Below, one piece after another: positions 45,522-48,817 of a DNA stretch of 48,817 nt. Made by a program: the position numbers and the translations under genes. The DNA is taken from the NCBI RefSeq assembly GCF_017676365.1, contig NZ_JADKMA010000030.1, positions 1-48,817 on the forward strand. The letters run 5' to 3'. How positions within the stretch are numbered: position 1 is the first letter of the stretch; each line of letters begins with the position of its first letter. This DNA comes from Streptomyces oryzae. Lineage in GTDB: Bacteria > Actinomycetota > Actinomycetes > Streptomycetales > Streptomycetaceae. The notes below the pieces were generated by a model, which had not been told where the DNA came from, made no database searches, and saw only the letters and a list, made by a program, of their open reading frames with translations.

Positions 45522-46219
45522 CCCTGCATCATGAGCCTTTGACAGCCATTCCAGGAAGCCGCGTCGGGCGGTGCCGCCCATGGGGTCGGCCCGCGATGGC
45601 GGCGCAGGGCGGGCATCTGTTCGTGCCGCACACGGGATCCAGTGGACTGGCCGTTCCAGTTGCCGTCGCCCTTCAGGTGGTGGCCAGAAGGAGGTCCTCG
45701 CCGCTTGCCGGGTGAAGGCTGTTGGCGCGACCGGCGAAGTAGCGTTCGGCGAGCGGGTCTCCCGGCAGGTGTCGGACTTCTTTGAAGCCTGCTTCGTGGG
45801 CCGGGGCCGGCATCTCCAGCCTCACCGTGCGCTTTCCGTCCTGTCGCCCCACCATCGTGCGCAGCGCTCACCCGGACGGCGAAAACCCCGCATGGATGTT
45901 GCTGACGATCGACAGCCGTGAGTGGGACGGCGGCAGCGGCAGTTGAAGACCGGCCGAGGAACGGGACCTGCCCGAGCGGTGTGGTGGTGACAGCGCCTGT
46001 TGGGACATCGGAGCCCTCCTCGGGGCAGCGCGCACCGTTGGGATTGAGCCAGCGTGATGGCCTCCCTCCGGGCGCATAGTCCGGATGCGGATGAATGAGA
46101 TCCGAGCACGGATGACTTCCTTCGCGCAAGACTCCGCGCCTCACTCGTTCAACGCCCGGCCATATGGCAACGCCGGGGAGCGCCAGGGAGAGCACGAGAA
46201 AGCCCAGGTCAAAGCAGAG
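45522..46219. other. Long region without a supportable gene
   Basis: About 700 bp. Minus-strand fragments such as GRANSLHPASGEDLLLATT (ending about 45673) and AMPTLSQQALSPPH-like serine-rich peptides (about 45990) are open but unrecognised. No tRNA or IS feature is seen. It may contain a decayed gene. Confidence 0.35.
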
Positions 46220-46286
46220 TGACAAGGGGGATGTGACGCACGTCACTTAGGTTGGTCACCTCAAATTTACGACGACCCCCTTGTCA
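46220..46286. repeat. 67-bp element bounded by 11-bp perfect inverted repeats
   Basis: TGACAAGGGGG (46220-46230) and CCCCCTTGTCA (46276-46286) are exact inverted copies 45 bp apart. They lie 166 bp before the NicX-like gene. The enclosed DNA holds a CRP-like palindrome and an AT-rich AAATTTA block. It could be a regulatory array able to form a cruciform or loop, or a tiny relic with terminal inverted repeats. Confidence 0.65.
46232..46247. promoter_or_regulatory. CRP/FNR-type palindrome upstream of the nicotinate genes
   Basis: TGTGACGCACGTCACT contains the perfect dyad GTGACG-CA-CGTCAC and matches TGTGA-N6-TCAC, the general CRP-family pattern. It fits carbon-source control of a catabolic operon. 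Other regulators binding GTGAC dyads are possible. Confidence 0.5.
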
Positions 46287-46451
46287 GACCGAGATCGTAC
46301 GTGCTCGGCTTAATTCCCGTCAGCGGCGTTCCAGGGCACTGCAGCCGGGAACGTCGGCGTCTGTTCGCATGGCTGGTTCCATGCGCCTCACTCGCACGCT
46401 CGAGCCGTGCGATCACCGTCTCTCCGCCCTTCCATCGCTCAGGAGCGAGAC

Positions 46452-47483
46452 ATGCTCGACCTCACCTCTGTTGATCTGCTCGACGCGTTCACCAAGGAGC
46501 TGAAGCTGTGCAAGCTCCAGCCCGACGAGCACGTCGTCGTCCTCTCCGAGCCGACCAGCCGCGGGGACTACGTAGCGGCCGCCTTCGGCGCGGCGAAGGC
46601 ATGCGGCGCGCATGTCATCGCCGCCACCGTCCCCGGCGGCAACCCGTCCCCCTCGGACAGCACCCGCACCGGCGCGGGTCCCGGCCTGAGCGCGGTGCTG
46701 AACGACTCCACCGCTCAGGAGCTGCTCAAGACGGCCGATCTGGTCGTCGACCTCACGCGGGAAGGCTTCATCCACGCCCCCTTGCAGCAGGACATCCTGC
46801 GCACGGGCACCCGCATCCTGTTCGTCTGTGACGCGCCGGACGTCCTCATCCGCAACCTGCCCAGGGAGGAGGACAAGGCGGAGGTCCTCAAGGGTGTCGA
46901 GCTGCTGAAGAGCGCGTCCGTCATGCGGGTGACCTCCGAGGCCGGCACCGACCTGGTCGTCGAACTCCCGGGCTCCAAGCCAGAGTTCCAGGTGGGCTTC
47001 GCCGATGATCCGGGACGGTGGGACCACTGGCCGAGCACCATGGTGCTGTGCTGGCCGCAGCTCTCCGACGGCCGGATCGTGCTGGACGAGGGCGACATCC
47101 TGCTGCCGTTCAAGGAGTACGTGCGTCAGCCGGTCACCCTCGAGATCGCGGGCGGCAACATCGAGAAGGTGTCCGGAGGGGCCGAGGCCAAGCTGCTGGA
47201 CACATTCTTCGAGGACGCGAACGACGAATGGGCGCGCAGCCTGTCCCACATGGGCTGGGGCCTGATGCGGACCGCCGACTGGTTCGCCACAGCGCTGTAC
47301 GGCAAGGAAGAGCTGATGGGCATGGACGCGCGGGCGTTCGCCGGGAACTTCCTGTGGTCCACGGGCCCGCACCCCGTCCTCGGCCGTGAGTCGTACGCGC
47401 ATATCGACATCGCCATGCGCGGCTGCACCGTCTCCGTCGACGGCCAGGAGGTCGTCACCGCGGGCCGACTCGCCGACTTCTGA
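46452..47483 (+). CDS. nicX: 2,5-dihydroxypyridine 5,6-dioxygenase
   Basis: A 343-aa protein of the NicX type (peptidase M29-like fold, mononuclear Fe(II)). The C-terminal metal region reads GPHPVLGRESYAHIDIAM, giving His307, His317 and Asp319, the same spacing as His308/His318/Asp320 of Pseudomonas putida NicX. The enzyme opens 2,5-dihydroxypyridine to N-formylmaleamate. AGGAG lies 6-7 nt before ATG 46452; the longer frame from 46407 is not needed. It precedes a NicC-like monooxygenase gene by 32 bp on the same strand. Together they cover the middle of nicotinate catabolism; NicD, NicF and NicE genes are not in the window. Confidence 0.87.
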   Translation: MLDLTSVDLLDAFTKELKLCKLQPDEHVVVLSEPTSRGDYVAAAFGAAKACGAHVIAATVPGGNPSPSDSTRTGAGPGLSAVLNDSTAQELLKTADLVVDLTREGFIHAPLQQDILRTGTRILFVCDAPDVLIRNLPREEDKAEVLKGVELLKSASVMRVTSEAGTDLVVELPGSKPEFQVGFADDPGRWDHWPSTMVLCWPQLSDGRIVLDEGDILLPFKEYVRQPVTLEIAGGNIEKVSGGAEAKLLDTFFEDANDEWARSLSHMGWGLMRTADWFATALYGKEELMGMDARAFAGNFLWSTGPHPVLGRESYAHIDIAMRGCTVSVDGQEVVTAGRLADF

Positions 47484-47515
47484 TACCGCCTGCCGTACTT
47501 GCGCCTGGAGAACAC

Positions 47516-48787
47516 ATGGCAGCTACTCAATCGCTCGAAGCCGTCATCGTCGGAGGCGGGCTCGGCGGGATGACCGCCGCGCTGTCGCTGCGGCACCGGG
47601 GCCTGCGGGTCACGGTGCTGGAGCAGGCGCCGCGGTTCGGCGAGATCGGCGCGGGCATCCAGACGGCGCCCAACGCGAGCCGCATCCTGCTCGGGCTGGG
47701 GCTGCGCAAGCAGCTGGAGGCCATCCGCACCGAGCCGCAGGACCAGGTGCGGCGCAGGTGGAAGGACGGCAGCATCGTCGGGCTCACCCAGCTCGGCGAC
47801 ATCTGCAAAGAGCGCTACAACGCGCCGTACTGGCACTACCACCGCGCCGATCTGCACCAGGTCCTCACGGACGCCTGCACCGACCCGGCCGGACCCGGAC
47901 CGGTCGTGGCACTGCGCACGGGGAGCCGGGTCACCGCGCTGGAGGACGGCGACTCCCGCCGCCCGGTCGCCGTCACCGATGACGGCCGGCACTACGAGGC
48001 CGACGTACTGATCGGTGCTGACGGCATCCGTTCCCGCGTCCGCGACCTGATGGGCCTGCCGGACACCCTGGAGTTCTCCGGGGAGATGGCCTTCCGGGCC
48101 CTGATCCCCGGCGACCTCATCGCCGCGGACCCGGCGACCCGTTTCCTGATGGACCGCTTCCAGAGCACCATCTGGTACGGCCCCGGCCGGCATCTGGTGC
48201 ACTACATGATCCGCGGCGGGGAGTACCTCAACATCGTCGGCTGCGTCCCGTGCACCGATGAGGTGGCCGAGCGGTGGACCGGGTCCGCGACCTCCGACGA
48301 TCTCGTCAACGCGTACTCCGACTGGGACGACCGGGCCGCGGCGATGCTGTCCAAGGCGAAGGACGACGTCCTGGCCTTCGCCCTCTACCACCGCCGCCGC
48401 GACCCGGTCTGGGTCAACGGCCGGGTGGCGCTGCTGGGCGACGCCTGCCACGCCATGCTGCCCTACCAGGCGCAGGGCGCCTCCCAGGCGATGGAGGACG
48501 GCGCTGTCCTCGCCGAGGAACTGGGCCGGGTCACCGCCGACGGCATCGAGGTGGCGCTGCGCCGCTACGTCGACCGGCGGGCCAAGCACGCCGGCATGGT
48601 CCAGGACGCGTCGCTGCAGAACAAGACCTTCTACCACTACCCCGACGGCCCCCAGCAGGAGGCCAGGGACGAACTGCTCAGGCGCGGCTTCGACGGAGAG
48701 TCCGACGTCTCCTACGACTGGCTGTGGAGCGGCACCCCGCTCAACGACCCGGACCTGGGCGCCTACGACTACCGCTTCGCCCGCTGA
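47516..48787 (+). CDS. nicC: 6-hydroxynicotinate 3-monooxygenase-like FAD protein
   Basis: A 423-aa group A flavoprotein monooxygenase: FAD fold VIVGGGLGGMTAALSLRHRG, the DG motif VLIGADGIRSRVRDLMG and second FAD motif LLGDACHAMLPYQAQGASQA. In NicC-type enzymes this decarboxylates and hydroxylates 6-hydroxynicotinate to 2,5-dihydroxypyridine, which is the substrate of the gene product encoded just upstream. That pairing is the main reason to prefer NicC to a salicylate hydroxylase, which it also resembles. GGAGAAC precedes ATG 47516. The gene ends 30 bp before the window edge, and the operon probably continues. Confidence 0.83.
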   Translation: MAATQSLEAVIVGGGLGGMTAALSLRHRGLRVTVLEQAPRFGEIGAGIQTAPNASRILLGLGLRKQLEAIRTEPQDQVRRRWKDGSIVGLTQLGDICKERYNAPYWHYHRADLHQVLTDACTDPAGPGPVVALRTGSRVTALEDGDSRRPVAVTDDGRHYEADVLIGADGIRSRVRDLMGLPDTLEFSGEMAFRALIPGDLIAADPATRFLMDRFQSTIWYGPGRHLVHYMIRGGEYLNIVGCVPCTDEVAERWTGSATSDDLVNAYSDWDDRAAAMLSKAKDDVLAFALYHRRRDPVWVNGRVALLGDACHAMLPYQAQGASQAMEDGAVLAEELGRVTADGIEVALRRYVDRRAKHAGMVQDASLQNKTFYHYPDGPQQEARDELLRRGFDGESDVSYDWLWSGTPLNDPDLGAYDYRFAR

Positions 48788-48817
48788 TCGCACCGGCCCG
48801 GCCCGTCCCCCTGCTGC

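Noticed and set aside
46245..46268. TTAGGTTGGTCACCTCAA resembles an iron box (DmdR/IdeR site)
   Set aside because: The AGGT and ACCT halves are 5 bp apart instead of the 7 bp of the 19-bp consensus, and neighbouring genes are catabolic rather than iron uptake.

Overview
The window is very GC-rich. It has strong third-position G/C bias, GTG and TTG starts, AAGGAG/GGAGG-type ribosome binding sites, Tat-type lipoproteins, a mycothiol-dependent isomerase and several leaderless-looking promoters. All of this fits a Streptomyces or close relative. Gene density is uneven: compact catabolic operons alternate with eroded stretches holding IS remnants and broken genes, as in an accessory or chromosome-arm region. 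No rRNA, tRNA or CRISPR array was recognised.

Layout. 0.1-2.5 kb: a terminator, a BPL-N-like lipoprotein with a leaderless promoter, a multiply frameshifted TPR-type relic and a WapI-like protein. 2.7-13.3 kb (minus strand): a complete salicylate-to-gentisate route. It has an aromatic acid symporter, a PaaX-type regulator and a translationally coupled six-gene operon (gentisate dioxygenase, fumarylpyruvate hydrolase, salicylyl-CoA 5-hydroxylase, an NDP-forming acyl-CoA synthetase, salicylyl-AMP/CoA ligase, mycothiol-dependent maleylpyruvate isomerase). One 22-bp operator occurs 47-53 bp before the start of each of the three transcription units. 13.7-15.4 kb: a MerR regulator and a GNAT acetyltransferase. 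15.4-17.3 kb: an IS256 relic, then a compact P450 operon whose second gene is a 20-residue ORF ending in Arg-Trp-Tyr-Trp-Tyr. That ORF has an ideal Shine-Dalgarno and is closed by a 13-bp perfect hairpin. I read it as a P450-modified RiPP (atropopeptide/biarylitide-like) and consider it the most exciting item here.

17.9-31.7 kb: a DUF402 protein, then a locus that looks devoted to sulfated glycans or sulfate esters. It has two GH39-like Tat lipoproteins, a GH43-like secreted protein, a sulfatase with its formylglycine-generating enzyme, a ROK regulator and an SsuABC-like ABC importer. Three promoters share the same layout (TTCCG-N5-TTGACG-N17/18-CATGCTG). 32-41 kb: a mosaic of an IS5 relic, a TetR-reductase-DoxX operon with a perfect TetR operator, hypothetical and immunity-like proteins, a GNAT, a membrane protein, an LPMO relic, and long stretches with no recognisable gene. 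41.1-44.9 kb: a class II lanthipeptide precursor and its LanM. 45-48.8 kb: a DinB-like protein, then the start of a nicotinate/6-hydroxynicotinate catabolic operon (NicX-like and NicC-like) behind an unusual nested inverted-repeat regulatory region. This operon probably continues beyond the right edge.
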